Counted from the stretch's first letter, positions 1 through 10,319 are shown. The stretch is 64,000 bases of DNA from Rhodoferax koreense (GCF_001955695.1 NZ_CP019236.1:3038001-3102000); one strand, 5' to 3'. Translations and numbers: made by a program. The notes: generated by a model not told the origin, from the letters alone.

Positions 1-1713
1 GTCGTACCAGCCCGCACCGGTCTTCTGGCCGAAACGGCCCATCTCACACAGCAGGTCAGCCGTCTTGCTGTACTTGAGGCCGGGCTTTTCCACGTAACGC
101 CGCTTGCGGATGGCCCAGCCGATGTCGTTGCCGGCCAGGTCGCCCATGCGGAACGGGCCCATGGCGAAGCCGAATTTCTCGACGGCCTTGTCCACCTGCT
201 CCGGCGTGGCGCCCTCCTCCAGCAGGAAGCCAGCCTGGCGGCTGTACTGCTCGATCATGCGGTTGCCGATGAAGCCGTCGCACACGCCCGAGACCACGGC
301 CGTCTTCTTGATTTTCTTGGCCAGCGCCATCACCGTGGCCAACACGTCCTTGCCGGTCTTTTCGCCGCGCACCACTTCGAGCAGCTTCATCACATTGGCC
401 GGGCTGAAGAAATGCATGCCGACCACGTCCTGCGGGCGTTCGGTGAAGGCCGCAATCTTGTTCACGTCGAGCGTGGAGGTGTTGGAGGCCAGGATGGCGC
501 CGGGCTTGGCCACGCGGTCGAGCGCCTGGAACACGGCCTGCTTCACGCCGAGTTCCTCGAACACGGCTTCGATCACGAGATCGGCGTCCTTGAGGTCGGC
601 ATAGTCCAGCGTCGTGCTCAGCAGGGCCATGCGCTGCTCGTACTTGTCGGCTTTGAGCTTGCCCTTCTTGACCTGCGACTCGTAGTTCTTGCGGATCGTG
701 GCCAGGCCGCGGTCGAGCGCCTCCTGTTTCATCTCGAGCATCTTCACCGGCAGGCCGGCGTTCAGGAAGTTCATCGCAATGCCGCCACCCATGGTGCCGG
801 CGCCGATCACGGCCACGGCTCTGATCTCGCGCTTCGGCGTGTCTTCGGGCACGTCGGGAATCTTCGAGGCCGCACGTTCGGCCGCGAAGATGTGGCGCAG
901 CGCGCGGCTCTCGGGCGTCCACATCAGGTTGATGAAGAATTCGCGTTCGGTGGCCATGCCCTGCTCGAACTTCTGCTTGGTGGCGGCTTCGACCGCGTCC
1001 ACACATTTGCCCGGCGCGGGAAAGTTCTTCGCCATGCCCTGGACCATGTTGCGCGCGAAGCCGAAATAGGCGTCCCCGAGCGGATGCTTGCAAGGCAGGT
1101 GGCGCACCAGCGGCAAGGGACGCACGTCGCTCACGGAGCGGGCCAGCGCGAGCGCTTCTTCCGCCAGGCTTTCCGGCGATGCGGCCAATTTGTCGAACAG
1201 CTTCTGGCCCGGCAGCGCGGCCAGCACCTCGCTCTTCACCGGCTCGCCGGTGGCGATCATGTTCAGCGCGGCTTCGACGCCGAGCACGCGCGGCAGGCGC
1301 TGCGTACCGCCGGCACCCGGCACGAGGCCGAGCTTGACCTCGGGCAGCGCGACGCTGCAACCCGGCGCGGCGATGCGGTAATGGCAGCCCAGCGCCAGCT
1401 CCAGCCCGCCGCCCATGCACACCGAATGGATGGCTGCGACCACGGGTTTGTCGGCGTGTTCGACCGCGAGGATCACGCTCAGCAGGTTGGGCTCCATGAG
1501 CGCCTTCGGCGTGCCGAACTCCTTGATGTCGGCACCGCCCGAGAACGCCTTGCCGGCGCCGGTGATCACGATGGCCTTCACCGCCGCGTCGGCATTGGCT
1601 GCCGCGAGGCCCTTCGTGATGCCGAGCCGGGTGGCATAGCCCAGCCCGTTGACGGGGGGATTGACGAGGGTGATCACGGCGACGTCGCCATGGACTTGGT
1701 ATTCGGCACTCAT
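1..1713 (-). CDS. Fused enoyl-CoA hydratase / 3-hydroxyacyl-CoA dehydrogenase (FadB/FadJ-like), 3' end outside window
   Basis: Bifunctional beta-oxidation enzyme: hydrates trans-2-enoyl-CoA, then oxidises the 3-hydroxyacyl-CoA with NAD+. Residues 1-190 form a crotonase fold with the [12 protein letters not shown] oxyanion-hole segment and the two catalytic glutamates, in GGGLELALG (E105) and ALPEVKLGL (E125). Around residue 300 a Rossmann fold begins with [12 protein letters not shown], followed by the 3HCDH C-terminal domain with [13 protein letters not shown]. The ATG at 1713 has a GGAGGA ribosome site 8-13 bases upstream. The reading frame is open to base 1, so the C-terminus lies outside. 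It is the last visible gene of a minus-strand run with an acyl-CoA ligase and an ABC importer, which suggests degradation of an imported acid. The true substrate cannot be read from sequence. Confidence 0.93.
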   Translation of the reverse strand, partial: MSAEYQVHGDVAVITLVNPPVNGLGYATRLGITKGLAAANADAAVKAIVITGAGKAFSGGADIKEFGTPKALMEPNLLSVILAVEHADKPVVAAIHSVCMGGGLELALGCHYRIAAPGCSVALPEVKLGLVPGAGGTQRLPRVLGVEAALNMIATGEPVKSEVLAALPGQKLFDKLAASPESLAEEALALARSVSDVRPLPLVRHLPCKHPLGDAYFGFARNMVQGMAKNFPAPGKCVDAVEAATKQKFEQGMATEREFFINLMWTPESRALRHIFAAERAASKIPDVPEDTPKREIRAVAVIGAGTMGGGIAMNFLNAGLPVKMLEMKQEALDRGLATIRKNYESQVKKGKLKADKYEQRMALLSTTLDYADLKDADLVIEAVFEELGVKQAVFQALDRVAKPGAILASNTSTLDVNKIAAFTERPQDVVGMHFFSPANVMKLLEVVRGEKTGKDVLATVMALAKKIKKTAVVSGVCDGFIGNRMIEQYSRQAGFLLEEGATPEQVDKAVEKFGFAMGPFRMGDLAGNDIGWAIRKRRYVEKPGLKYSKTADLLCEMGRFGQKTGAGWYD

Positions 1714-1799
1714 TTTTTGCTCCTCCAGCGTGACTTTTTGATTGTGGCGCCTCGCCCAGGATGGTTTTGTCCCGCTCGGGACAAAGCCGGCGCGTCGGT

Positions 1800-3227
1800 T
1801 CAGGCCGGGAGCCTGTCGCCCTTGTAGACCGTCCACGCATCGAGATCGTAGAGATCCATGCCGCTCTTGACCCGCAACAGGCGCTTCACCCATTGCTTGG
1901 CCGCAAACTGGTAATAGGACTGGCCGCCATAACGCGATTTGGGTACGCCCGTGCTGGCGCGCAACAGGGTGATCAGTTCCACATGCAGCCTCTTCTTCAC
2001 GGCCGCCGTGCTGAAGTACTCGAAGATGCCCCCCGAGCCGACGAACAGGATTTCATTGCCGTAAGATGTCGTCAATGCGTTCTTCAGGTAGACCAGTCGC
2101 GCCCTGTAGGCCAGGTCGAAGTCGGTGTCGCGCAGTCCGTCGAGCGCCACCGTCGTCACCGCGAAGCGCTGGCCCTGCTTTTCGATCACGATGCCTTCGG
2201 CCGCCGCACGCGGCCTGATCAGCATGCGGTAGTCGCCCCTGAATTCCGCCAGATAAGCCTGGCACTTGTCGATACATTGCGCGAACAGGTCGCGCACGGC
2301 TTGCACTTGTTCCGTCGACTCACTGCCGTAGCGGTTGGCGCGCTGCACCTGGTCCTTGAGTTCGTTCAGTATCCGGGCGTTGACGAGGGGAGTGCGCAAC
2401 ACCGCGTCCACGACCCGGCCACCGTCGATGCAGAAGCCGGGCGCGATGTCGTACACCTGGGTCGCGGCATCCGGATACGCCTGCTTGAAAACGTCGACGG
2501 GCCGCTCGCTGTTGTGTGTCGGCTCATTGGCCCACGACAGATCGTTCTCCAGGAACACCACATCCGCGGCGAACGGGAAGCCGAACTTGGGCTGGATGGC
2601 GCGCACCAGGGACACCCACTGGCGGTTGAAATATTGCTGACGGCGCGCGGCGGTCAGGCCGCGATCCTGTCCCGGCACGACGTAGCAGTTCGGAAAATGC
2701 GAAGCCACGCCGTAGCCGCAGAACAGATAGTCGATGGCCGGGTAGGCGCGTCGCAGGAAATCGGAGAACTGCCGCTGCACTTCGGCCGTGGCGCTGTGCA
2801 GCGCGTCGTTCAGGTTCACCAGCACTTCTTTGCCGTCGGAGACGCAGAACAGCGTGTCGCCGCCGTGCGTTTGCCGGATGCGCACCTTGACGCCCTGCCC
2901 CAGGTCGGTTTCGCTGTCGTCGTCCGGCACCTCGATCACCTCGAAGCCCATCTCGCGGATGCCGGCGGCCAGGTCCAGCGCGCTGGACACCAGCACGCGG
3001 GTCGTGCGGTCGAAAGTGTTCAGCGTGCCGGGATGCAGGTGATCGTGGTGCCCGTGCGAGATGTAGATGTAGTCGATCCTGCGGTCCGTCACCGCAGCCA
3101 GATGAGGCGCTGGATACACCCACCACTGGGCACCGAAACAAGGCCCCTGCCACCAGGGGTCGGACAGTATGGACACCCCGTTCGCCTCGACCAGCAAGGA
3201 GGCATGGCCCACAAAAGTAGCTCGCAT
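1800..3227 (-). CDS. MBL-fold metallo-hydrolase of unknown substrate
   Basis: A 475-residue metallo-beta-lactamase-fold protein. The N-terminus has the first strand VGHASLLVEANG and the metal-binding motif HGHHDH at residues 58-63, expected to hold two metal ions. The first 250 residues resemble the UlaG/NAPE-PLD-like branch of the superfamily. The last 200 residues are a long C-terminal extension that I do not recognise, with IRPRAAAEG and a Trp/Tyr-rich end. There is no signal peptide, so it should be cytoplasmic. It lies 96 bases after livF and 86 bases before the beta-oxidation gene on the same strand, so it is probably co-transcribed. Its presence in this operon suggests a thioester- or ester-hydrolysing step, but that is a guess from context. 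Confidence 0.8.
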   Translation of the reverse strand: MRATFVGHASLLVEANGVSILSDPWWQGPCFGAQWWVYPAPHLAAVTDRRIDYIYISHGHHDHLHPGTLNTFDRTTRVLVSSALDLAAGIREMGFEVIEVPDDDSETDLGQGVKVRIRQTHGGDTLFCVSDGKEVLVNLNDALHSATAEVQRQFSDFLRRAYPAIDYLFCGYGVASHFPNCYVVPGQDRGLTAARRQQYFNRQWVSLVRAIQPKFGFPFAADVVFLENDLSWANEPTHNSERPVDVFKQAYPDAATQVYDIAPGFCIDGGRVVDAVLRTPLVNARILNELKDQVQRANRYGSESTEQVQAVRDLFAQCIDKCQAYLAEFRGDYRMLIRPRAAAEGIVIEKQGQRFAVTTVALDGLRDTDFDLAYRARLVYLKNALTTSYGNEILFVGSGGIFEYFSTAAVKKRLHVELITLLRASTGVPKSRYGGQSYYQFAAKQWVKRLLRVKSGMDLYDLDAWTVYKGDRLPA

Positions 3228-3323
3228 GAAATGGTTCCCTTTATCTTTCTGAAGCTGCAGGCTGCGCCAGCATGGGCCCTATTTTCATCCGGTTTTGCCC
3301 CCATCGACGCGGCCGGTCGGCAG

Positions 3324-4019
3324 TCAAACCTCCAGCCACTCCCTGCGCACGCCGGCGTCCGCGCGCAGGGCGTCCGGGGTGCCTTCGAACACGATGCTGC
3401 CGTGGCCCATGACGAGCGTGCGGTCGGAGATCGCCATGGCGATGGTCAGCTTCTGCTCGATCAGCAGCACCGAGATACCGCGGTCCTTGAGCCGCCTCAG
3501 GTACTGGCCGACGAGTTCCACGATCTGGGGCGCCAGGCCTTCGGTGGGTTCGTCGATGATGACGAGATCAGGGTCGCCCATCAGCGTGCGGCACAAGGTG
3601 AGCATCTGCTGCTCCCCGCCCGAGAGCACCCCGGCCTCGGTGTGCTGGCGCTCGCGCAGCCGCGGGAACATGGCGTACATGTCCTCGAGCGACCAGCGGC
3701 CGCTCGGATGCCGGTGCTTCTGCCCGAGCCGCAGGTTCTGCTCCACCGTGAGCCGTGGGAAGACGTCGCGGTTTTCCGGCACATAGCCAATGCCGAGTTG
3801 GGCGATTTCATAGGCTTTCTTGCCCAGCACCTCCTGGTGGCGCCACTGCAGCGAGCCTTCCCCGTGCACCAGGCCCATGATGGCCTTGGCGGTGGTGGAG
3901 CGGCCCGATCCGTTGCGCCCCAGCAGCGCCACGATCTCCCCGGGCCGGACCTCGAAGGAGACGCCGTGCAGCACATGGCTCTTGCCGTAGTAGGCATGCA
4001 CGTCCTTGAGCTGCAGCAT
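3324..4019 (-). CDS. livF: LivF-type ABC importer ATPase
   Basis: Second ATPase of a branched-chain-amino-acid-type (HAAT) ABC importer; binds and hydrolyses ATP at the inner face of the membrane. It is 231 residues long, normal for LivF. It has a Q-loop in IGYVPENRD, the signature LSGGEQQML, Walker B LVIIDEPTEGL and the family's C-terminal segment. The Walker A motif reads GRNGSGRST, so the usual lysine is arginine; the bases 3896-3925 support this directly. The ATG overlaps the livG stop codon by one base (TGATG), a sign of translational coupling. A longer frame upstream is open but belongs to no protein. Confidence 0.93.
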   Translation of the reverse strand: MLQLKDVHAYYGKSHVLHGVSFEVRPGEIVALLGRNGSGRSTTAKAIMGLVHGEGSLQWRHQEVLGKKAYEIAQLGIGYVPENRDVFPRLTVEQNLRLGQKHRHPSGRWSLEDMYAMFPRLRERQHTEAGVLSGGEQQMLTLCRTLMGDPDLVIIDEPTEGLAPQIVELVGQYLRRLKDRGISVLLIEQKLTIAMAISDRTLVMGHGSIVFEGTPDALRADAGVRREWLEV

Positions 4020-4786
4020 CAGGCGTCTCCTTCGGGCTGCGCCGGCGTACCCAGGTAGGCTTCCTGCACGCGCGGGTCGGCGCGCACCGCGTCGGGTGTG
4101 TCGAAGGCGATGACTTCGCCGTAGACCACCACCGCGATGCGGTCGGCCAGGCCGAAGACCACGCCCATGTCGTGCTCCACGGTGAGCAGCGTCCGGCCCA
4201 CCGTGACCTCGCGGATCAACTGGATGAAGCGCGCGGTTTCGGCCTTGCTCATGCCGGCCGTGGGTTCGTCGAGCAGCACCACCGGCGCGCCGCCTGCGAT
4301 GGTGATGCCGATCTCGAGCGCGCGCTGCTCGGCATAGGTCAGGTTCATCGCCAGCACCTCGCGTTTGCCCTCCAGGCGCACCATCGCCAGCAGCTCCTCG
4401 GTGCGCCGGTTCGCGTCGTCCAGGCGGGAGAGGAACCGGAAGAGGCTGTAGCGATAACCCAGGCTCCACAACACGCCGCAGCGCAGGTTCTCGAAGACAC
4501 TGAGCTTGGGAAAGATGTTGGTGATCTGGAAACTGCGCGCCAGGCCGAGACGGTTGATTTCGTAGGGTGTCTTGCCGTCGATGCGCCGCCCGGCCAGCCG
4601 GATCTCGCCGCCGCTGGGCGCGAAGCGCCCGCTGATCAGGTTGAACAGCGTGGACTTGCCCGCTCCGTTCGGGCCGATCACGGCCACACGTTCGCCCGCC
4701 GCCACGCGCAGGTTCACGCCGCGGATGATCTCCGTCTTGCCAAACCGCTTGCGCAGATCGACGAGCTCGAGTGCCGGGCCGTTCAT
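4019..4786 (-). CDS. livG: LivG-type ABC importer ATPase
   Basis: First ATPase of the HAAT-type importer, 255 residues. It has canonical Walker A GPNGAGKST, Q-loop ARSFQITNIFP, Walker B VVLLDEPTAGM and H-loop LLTVEHDM. The signature region reads LTYAEQRALEI, close to the LivG form LSYGEQRQLEI but with Ala for Gly. The start overlaps livM by four bases (ATGA) and the stop overlaps livF by one, so the three genes are tightly coupled. Unlike its partner LivF it keeps the Walker A lysine. Confidence 0.95.
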   Translation of the reverse strand: MNGPALELVDLRKRFGKTEIIRGVNLRVAAGERVAVIGPNGAGKSTLFNLISGRFAPSGGEIRLAGRRIDGKTPYEINRLGLARSFQITNIFPKLSVFENLRCGVLWSLGYRYSLFRFLSRLDDANRRTEELLAMVRLEGKREVLAMNLTYAEQRALEIGITIAGGAPVVLLDEPTAGMSKAETARFIQLIREVTVGRTLLTVEHDMGVVFGLADRIAVVVYGEVIAFDTPDAVRADPRVQEAYLGTPAQPEGDA

Positions 4787-6081
4787 GGCCGGCCTTCGCG
4801 GCCCAGGCGTTCGGCCTCGATCGCGTCCTGGATGCCGCCCCAGACCTGCGCGAAACGCCGGCAGGCGATGACGAACAGCGCACAGCCCACGACGGCGATT
4901 GCCGCTGCGGCTAGCCAGTCGGCGCTGCCGTGCGTGTCCAGCATCACGCCCATGAACCGCAACTGCGGGCTCAGCGCCGCATTGAGTTGCAGGTGATACA
5001 CCATCTCGATCAGCGCCGCGATGCCGACGAAGGCCACCGCGCCGGTGAGCAGCAGCCCGAGGTAGGGCAGGCGCAGTTGGCCGAAGCGGCCCGCGGCGGC
5101 GACACGCAGGTTCATCATCACCAGGCTGGCGATGCCGCCGGGCGCATACATCACCATGAACAGGAACACCAGGCCCAGGTACAGCAGCCAGGCCTGCGTG
5201 AATTCGCTCAGCAGGACGGTCGCCAGCACCATCAGGACCGCGCCGATGATCGGGCCGAAGAAAAACGTGGCGCCGCCGAGGAAGGTGAACAGCAGGTAGG
5301 CGCCAGAGCGGTAGGCACTCACCACCTCGGAGGTGACGATCTCGAAGTTCAGCGCGGCCAGCCCACCCGAGATGCCGGCGAAGAAACCGGCGATGACGAA
5401 CGCGAGATAGCGCACCATCTGCGTGTCGTAGCCGACGAAGGCCACGCGCTCGGGGTTGTCGCGCACCGCATTGAGCATGCGCCCCAGCGGCGTGCGGGTG
5501 AACGCGAACATCAGCGCGGTGCAGGCGAAGGTGTAGGCGGCGATCAGGTAGTACAGCTGGATCTGCGGGCCGAACGTGATGCCGAATGGCTTGGCGCCAG
5601 TGACCCGGTTGCCCGAGATGCCGCCCTCCCCGCCGAAGAATTCGGGAAACATCAGCGACATCGCCCAGACCAGCTCGCCCAGGCCGAGCGTGATCATGCC
5701 GAAGGTCGTGCCCGACTTGCGCGTGGTGATCCAGCCGAACAGCGCCGCGAAGAACAGCCCGGCAAGGCCCCCGACCAGGGGCACCAGGCTCACGGGAAAC
5801 GGGATGTTGCCGGCGCTGGCCCAGTTCAGCGTGTGCATGGCCAGAAACGAACCGAGGCCCGGATACACGGCATGGCCGAAACTCAGCATGCCGCCCTGGC
5901 CGAACAGGATGTTGTAGCTCAGGCAGACGATGATGGCGATGCCCATCTGGCTCAGCATGGTATGGGCCAGGCTGCTGCGAAACACCAGCGGCGCGACGAC
6001 CAGCACCAGGGCGAAGGCCGACCAGACGGCGATGCGGCCGAGGTTCAAGGGCTTGAAGCCGTAGACGGAAGTGCTGGCCAT
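4783..6081 (-). CDS. livM: LivM-type ABC importer permease
   Basis: Inner-membrane permease of the HAAT importer, 432 residues. Hydrophobic segments run through the first 320 residues with the family signature GQGGMLSFGHAVYPGLGSF near residue 60. The C-terminal 110 residues add a further hydrophobic region beyond the core, longer than the shortest LivM proteins but within family range. It is separated from livH by four bases and overlaps livG by four. It forms the membrane channel with LivH. Confidence 0.95.
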   Translation of the reverse strand: MASTSVYGFKPLNLGRIAVWSAFALVLVVAPLVFRSSLAHTMLSQMGIAIIVCLSYNILFGQGGMLSFGHAVYPGLGSFLAMHTLNWASAGNIPFPVSLVPLVGGLAGLFFAALFGWITTRKSGTTFGMITLGLGELVWAMSLMFPEFFGGEGGISGNRVTGAKPFGITFGPQIQLYYLIAAYTFACTALMFAFTRTPLGRMLNAVRDNPERVAFVGYDTQMVRYLAFVIAGFFAGISGGLAALNFEIVTSEVVSAYRSGAYLLFTFLGGATFFFGPIIGAVLMVLATVLLSEFTQAWLLYLGLVFLFMVMYAPGGIASLVMMNLRVAAAGRFGQLRLPYLGLLLTGAVAFVGIAALIEMVYHLQLNAALSPQLRFMGVMLDTHGSADWLAAAAIAVVGCALFVIACRRFAQVWGGIQDAIEAERLGREGRP

Positions 6082-6085
6082 GCCT

Positions 6086-7033
6086 TCAACCTTCCCGGGT
6101 GCCGAGCAGGCCCTTGGGCCGGAAGATCAGCATCAGCACCAGGAACAGGTAAGGCAGGATCGGCGCCACCTGGCTGAGCTTGAGCTTCCACAGCGCATAG
6201 CCGAAGCTCTCGGGCGTGAGCTGCCAGCCGAGCGTGCCGGCCGCGCCGAGCAGCGAACTGTCGATCGCCACCGCGAAGGTCTGCAGGCAGCCGATCAAGA
6301 GCGAAGCCAGGAAGGCCCCCGCCAGCGAACCCATGCCGCCGACCACCACCACCACGAAGATCACCGAGCCCACGGTGGCGGCCATGCCCGGCTCGGTGAC
6401 GAAGGCGTTGCCGCCGATCACACCGGCCAGCCCGGCCAGCGCGGCGCCACCGCCGAACACCAGCATGAACACGCGCGGCACGTTGTGGCCGAGGGATTCG
6501 ACCATTTCGGGATGCGTGAGCGCGGCCTGGATCACCAGGCCGATGCGCGTGCGCGTGAGCAGGCCCCAGATCGCCACCAGCATCAGCACTGCCACCAGCA
6601 TCATGAAGCCGCGGTAGACCGGGAACTGCGTGCCGTACAGCGTGAAGAGCGGGCCCTGCAGCTCGGGCGGAATGCCGTAGTTGACGGCGCTGCGGCCCCA
6701 GACCAGTTGCACCAGCTCATGGATGATGTAGCTCAGGCCGAAGGTGATCAGTAGCTCCGGCACATGACCGAACTTGTGCACCCGGCGCAGGCAGAACCTC
6801 TCGAAGCCCGCGCCGAGCAGGCCGACCAGCAGCGGCGCCACGACCAGCGCGGGCCAGAAGCCGAGCCATTCGGAGACGCTGTAGGCCAGGTAGGCGCCGA
6901 GCATGTAGAACGAGGCATGCGCGAAGTTGAGCACGCCCATCATGCTGAAGATCAGCGTGAGGCCGGAACTCAGCATGAACAGCAGCAAGCCGTAGCTCAC
7001 GCCGTTCAGCAGCGATATGGTGAAAAATTCCAT
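6086..7033 (-). CDS. livH: LivH-type ABC importer permease
   Basis: Second permease of the importer, 315 residues, about eight hydrophobic segments. The N-terminus MEFFTISLLNGVSYGLLLF and the segment GVLNFAHASFYMLGAYLAY are typical of LivH. It follows the binding-protein gene by 73 bases. Together with LivM it should form the translocation pore; specificity is set by the binding protein at 7107-8381. Confidence 0.95.
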   Translation of the reverse strand: MEFFTISLLNGVSYGLLLFMLSSGLTLIFSMMGVLNFAHASFYMLGAYLAYSVSEWLGFWPALVVAPLLVGLLGAGFERFCLRRVHKFGHVPELLITFGLSYIIHELVQLVWGRSAVNYGIPPELQGPLFTLYGTQFPVYRGFMMLVAVLMLVAIWGLLTRTRIGLVIQAALTHPEMVESLGHNVPRVFMLVFGGGAALAGLAGVIGGNAFVTEPGMAATVGSVIFVVVVVGGMGSLAGAFLASLLIGCLQTFAVAIDSSLLGAAGTLGWQLTPESFGYALWKLKLSQVAPILPYLFLVLMLIFRPKGLLGTREG

Positions 7034-7106
7034 CGATCCTCTTCAAGAATGCCGAGGGGGCCAAGGATATCTGGCTCCGGGCCCGGGCCGAGAGGCTCTC
7101 AACCTC

Positions 7107-8381
7107 TCAACCGGGCCGCTTCATCTGGCACGAGGTCGGTGTGGAGGCGACGTAGGGCTCATACACCTTCACCGGCACGAAGGCGTGGCCGGTGTTCTCG
7201 GCCTGCATCGGATTCTTGGCGTCGGTCTTCTGCCAGACCGAGAGATACAGCGTCTGCTGCAGTTGGTGGTCGGTGCGGCGCATCTCCACGTCGCCGTTAA
7301 AACTCTTGAACTTGAGCCCTTCCAGCGCAGCCGCGACCTTCACTGGGTCCGAGGACCGCGCCTTGGCCATGGCCTCGCCCAGCATCGCATAGGTGTGGTA
7401 GACGGCACCGGTGTACATGTCCTCGTTGAACCTCTTCTTGAAGTCACCCATGAGCGTGCCGATCTCGCCGGGCATGTTGGTGGCGTTGTAGGCGATCTGG
7501 TAGACGCGGCCGGCCGCGTTCGCACCCAATGCCGTGGGCGCACCGGTGATGCCGCCGTAGTAGGTGTAGAACTTGACGTTGTTCAGCCCCGCGTCGTTGG
7601 CCGCGCGGATCAGCAGCGCCAGGTCCGAACCCCAGTTGCCGGTGATCACCGTGTCGGCACCCGAGGCCTTGATCTTCGCGACGTAGGGCGCGAAGTCGCG
7701 CACCTGGGCCAGGGGGTGCAGGTCGTCGCCGACGATCTGGATGTCGGGCCGCTTGCGCGCCAGGTTCTCGCGCGCGAACTTCACCACCTGGACGCCGTGG
7801 GCGTAGTTCTGGTTGATCAGGAAGACCTTCTTGATGTCGGGCTGGTCCTTGATGTAGGTGGTGAGCGCTTCCATCTTCATCGAGGTGTCGGCATCCACGC
7901 GGAAATGCCAGTAGCTGCATTTGCTGTTGGTGAAGTCCGGGTCCATGGCCGCGTAGTTGACGAACAGCACCTCCTTGCCCGGGTTGCGTTCGTTGTGTTT
8001 GGCCACGCCGTCGATGATGGCCGCGGCCGCGCCCGAGCCGTCGCCCTGCACCACGTAGCGCACGCCCTGGTCGATCACGGACTTCAGCGCATTCAGCGTC
8101 TCCTGCGGGCTGAGCTTGTTGTCGATGCCCGTGATCTCGAAGGTCACGCCGGCGGGGTTGCGGCGGTTGAAGTATTCGGCGAGGAACTGGAAGCTCTTGA
8201 GCTGGTTCTGCCCCACGCCGGCCATCAGCCCGGACAGCGGATCGATCCAGGCGATCTTCACCACCTCGCCCTTGAGCGGACCCGTCGCCATGGACTGTGC
8301 GGCCGTCTGGGCCCAGGCCTGCCCGAGCCCGGCGCAGCCGATGGCCACCGTCAGGGCGATGTGTTTGAAAACCGATGCCAT
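7107..8381 (-). CDS. Periplasmic substrate-binding protein of the HAAT-type importer
   Basis: Peripla_BP_6 family binding protein, 424 residues, with an N-terminal signal peptide ending about AWAQ (residue 25). Family features seen are VKIAWIDPLSGLMAGVGQNQL near the mature N-terminus, a QGDGSGAAAAII segment and the conserved DTVITGNWGSDL stretch. It delivers the ligand to LivHMGF. True leucine-binding proteins are about 370 residues; this longer form, beside a CoA ligase and a beta-oxidation enzyme, more likely binds an organic or aromatic acid. That is inference from context. A GGAGAC ribosome site precedes the ATG. Confidence 0.9.
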   Translation of the reverse strand: MASVFKHIALTVAIGCAGLGQAWAQTAAQSMATGPLKGEVVKIAWIDPLSGLMAGVGQNQLKSFQFLAEYFNRRNPAGVTFEITGIDNKLSPQETLNALKSVIDQGVRYVVQGDGSGAAAAIIDGVAKHNERNPGKEVLFVNYAAMDPDFTNSKCSYWHFRVDADTSMKMEALTTYIKDQPDIKKVFLINQNYAHGVQVVKFARENLARKRPDIQIVGDDLHPLAQVRDFAPYVAKIKASGADTVITGNWGSDLALLIRAANDAGLNNVKFYTYYGGITGAPTALGANAAGRVYQIAYNATNMPGEIGTLMGDFKKRFNEDMYTGAVYHTYAMLGEAMAKARSSDPVKVAAALEGLKFKSFNGDVEMRRTDHQLQQTLYLSVWQKTDAKNPMQAENTGHAFVPVKVYEPYVASTPTSCQMKRPG

Positions 8382-8511
8382 GGTGTGTCTCCGGTGGTGA
8401 ACAGGCCACCGAGATTAAGGGCCAAGCCCGGCGCGCCGCTCAGGGATTGCCCTTGCAAGGTCGCGGCAGCTATCGCACAGGCGACTCTTTCCAGATTCCG
8501 TGCGGTTGCGC

Positions 8512-10155
8512 TCAGCCGGTGGGCAACTGGTAATCCTTGAGGATCTCGCGCAGCCGGGTCTTGAGCATCTTGCCGGTCGGCCCGAGCGGGATCGCGTCGA
8601 CGAAGACCACGTCGTCGGGCACCTGCCACTTGGCGGCCTTGCCTTCGTAGAACGCGAGCAGGGTGTCCCGGTCGAGCTCAGCGCCCGGCTTCTTGACCAC
8701 GGCCAGGATCGGCCGCTCGTCCCACTTCGGGTGTTTCACGCCGATGCAGGCGGCCATGGCCACGGCCGGGTGCGCCACGGCGATGTTCTCGATGTCGATC
8801 GAACTGATCCACTCGCCGCCGGACTTGATCACGTCCTTGCTGCGGTCGGTGATCTGCATGTAGCCTTCGGCGTCGATGGTGGCCACGTCGCCGGTGGGAA
8901 ACCAGCGCTGGCCGTCGGCGTCGGCCACCAGCGGGTCGCCGCCCTCGCCCTTGAAGTACTGGGCCACGATCCACGGCCCCTTGACCAGCAGGTCGCCGTA
9001 GCTCGTGCCGTCGAACGGCAGCTCCGCGCCGTTGGCGTCCACGATCTTCATGTCCACGCCGTAGATAGCCCGGCCCTGCTTCAGCCGGATCTTCATCTGC
9101 TCTTCCTTGGGCAGGCCGAGGTGCTTGTTCTTCAGCGTGCACAGCGTGCCCAGCGGCGACATCTCGGTCATGCCCCAGGCGTGCAGCACCTCCACGCCGT
9201 AATCCTCCTGGAACGCGTGGATCATCGCCGGCGGACAGGCCGAGCCGCCGATCACCGTGCGCTTGAGGCTGCTGAACCTCAGCCCCTGCGGCCGCATGTG
9301 GCCGAGCAGCATCTGCCAGATGGTAGGTACGCCGGCGGCGAAGGTGACCTGCTCGGCCTCGATGAGTTCATAGACCGACTTGCCGTCCATCGCCGCACCG
9401 GGAAACACCAGCTTGCAGCCGGTGAGCGCCGCGCTGTACGGGATGCCCCAGGCGTTGACGTGGAACATCGGCACCACGGCCAGCACGGAATCGCGCGCGC
9501 TGAGGTTCATCACGTCGGGCAAGGCCGCCGCATAGGCGTGCAGCGAGGTCGAGCGGTGGCTGTACAGCGCGGCCTTGGGGTTGCCGGTGGTGCCGCTGGT
9601 GTAGCACATGCTGGAGGCCGAGTTCTCGTCGAAGACCGGCCAGACGTAGGTGTCGGACTGCGCGTCGATCCAGGCGTCGAAGCTGCGCAGCCCGGGAATG
9701 CCCGTGCCCTCGGGCAGCTTGTCGGCGTCGCACAGCATCACCCAGTGCTTCACCGTCGCGCACTTGCCGTGGATGGCCTGGATGATGGGCAGGAAGGTGG
9801 CGTCGAAACACAGCACCTGGTCTTCCGCGTGGTTGGTGATCCAGGCGATCTGCTCGGGGTGCAGCCGCGGGTTCACGGTGTGCAGCACGCGGCCCGAGCC
9901 GCTCACGCCGAAGTAGAGTTCCAGGTGGCGGTAGCCGTTCCAGGCCAGCGTGGCCACGCGGTCGCTGAAGCCCAGCTGCAGGCCGTCGAGCGCATTTGCC
10001 ACCTGGCGTGCCCGGCGTGCGATGCCGCGCCAGGTGGTGCGGTGCACGTCACCCTCGACGCGGCGCGAGACGATTTCGCCGTCGCCGTGGTGCCGGTCGG
10101 CGAACTGGATCAGTGACGAGATCAACAGCGGTTGGTCCTGCATCAAGCCGAGCAT
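8512..10155 (-). CDS. AMP-forming acyl-CoA synthetase (medium/long-chain type)
   Basis: ANL-superfamily ligase, 547 residues: activates a carboxylic acid with ATP to an acyl-adenylate, then to the CoA thioester. It shows the P-loop-like [11 protein letters not shown] at residues 185-195, the A5 motif [13 protein letters not shown], the A8 region [21 protein letters not shown], and the acylation lysine in [11 protein letters not shown] near the C-terminus. [13 protein letters not shown] is typical of the fatty-acyl-CoA ligase branch. The ATG has an AGGAG site upstream. It is the first gene of the minus-strand run and diverges from selO. The 130 bases to the binding-protein gene contain no clear terminator. 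The acid it activates is unknown. Confidence 0.93.
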   Translation of the reverse strand: MLGLMQDQPLLISSLIQFADRHHGDGEIVSRRVEGDVHRTTWRGIARRARQVANALDGLQLGFSDRVATLAWNGYRHLELYFGVSGSGRVLHTVNPRLHPEQIAWITNHAEDQVLCFDATFLPIIQAIHGKCATVKHWVMLCDADKLPEGTGIPGLRSFDAWIDAQSDTYVWPVFDENSASSMCYTSGTTGNPKAALYSHRSTSLHAYAAALPDVMNLSARDSVLAVVPMFHVNAWGIPYSAALTGCKLVFPGAAMDGKSVYELIEAEQVTFAAGVPTIWQMLLGHMRPQGLRFSSLKRTVIGGSACPPAMIHAFQEDYGVEVLHAWGMTEMSPLGTLCTLKNKHLGLPKEEQMKIRLKQGRAIYGVDMKIVDANGAELPFDGTSYGDLLVKGPWIVAQYFKGEGGDPLVADADGQRWFPTGDVATIDAEGYMQITDRSKDVIKSGGEWISSIDIENIAVAHPAVAMAACIGVKHPKWDERPILAVVKKPGAELDRDTLLAFYEGKAAKWQVPDDVVFVDAIPLGPTGKMLKTRLREILKDYQLPTG

Positions 10156-10319
10156 GAGGGGTCTCCTGGTGGTTTTTCGGATTCATGGACAAGCCACAGT
10201 ATTGCCCAGGGCCTGCGCCGCGCGGCGTGGGGGTTCTACCCAGACCGTCACCTGCGGCACACCCCGGGCCCAAGGCCCTGCCCGGCGCACGCCCATCCCG
10301 AGTGCCGGACAATCGCGCG

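Noticed and set aside
1761..4058. 765-codon plus-strand frame over the MBL and livF genes
   Set aside because: No domain; the minus strand encodes two clear families across the same bases.
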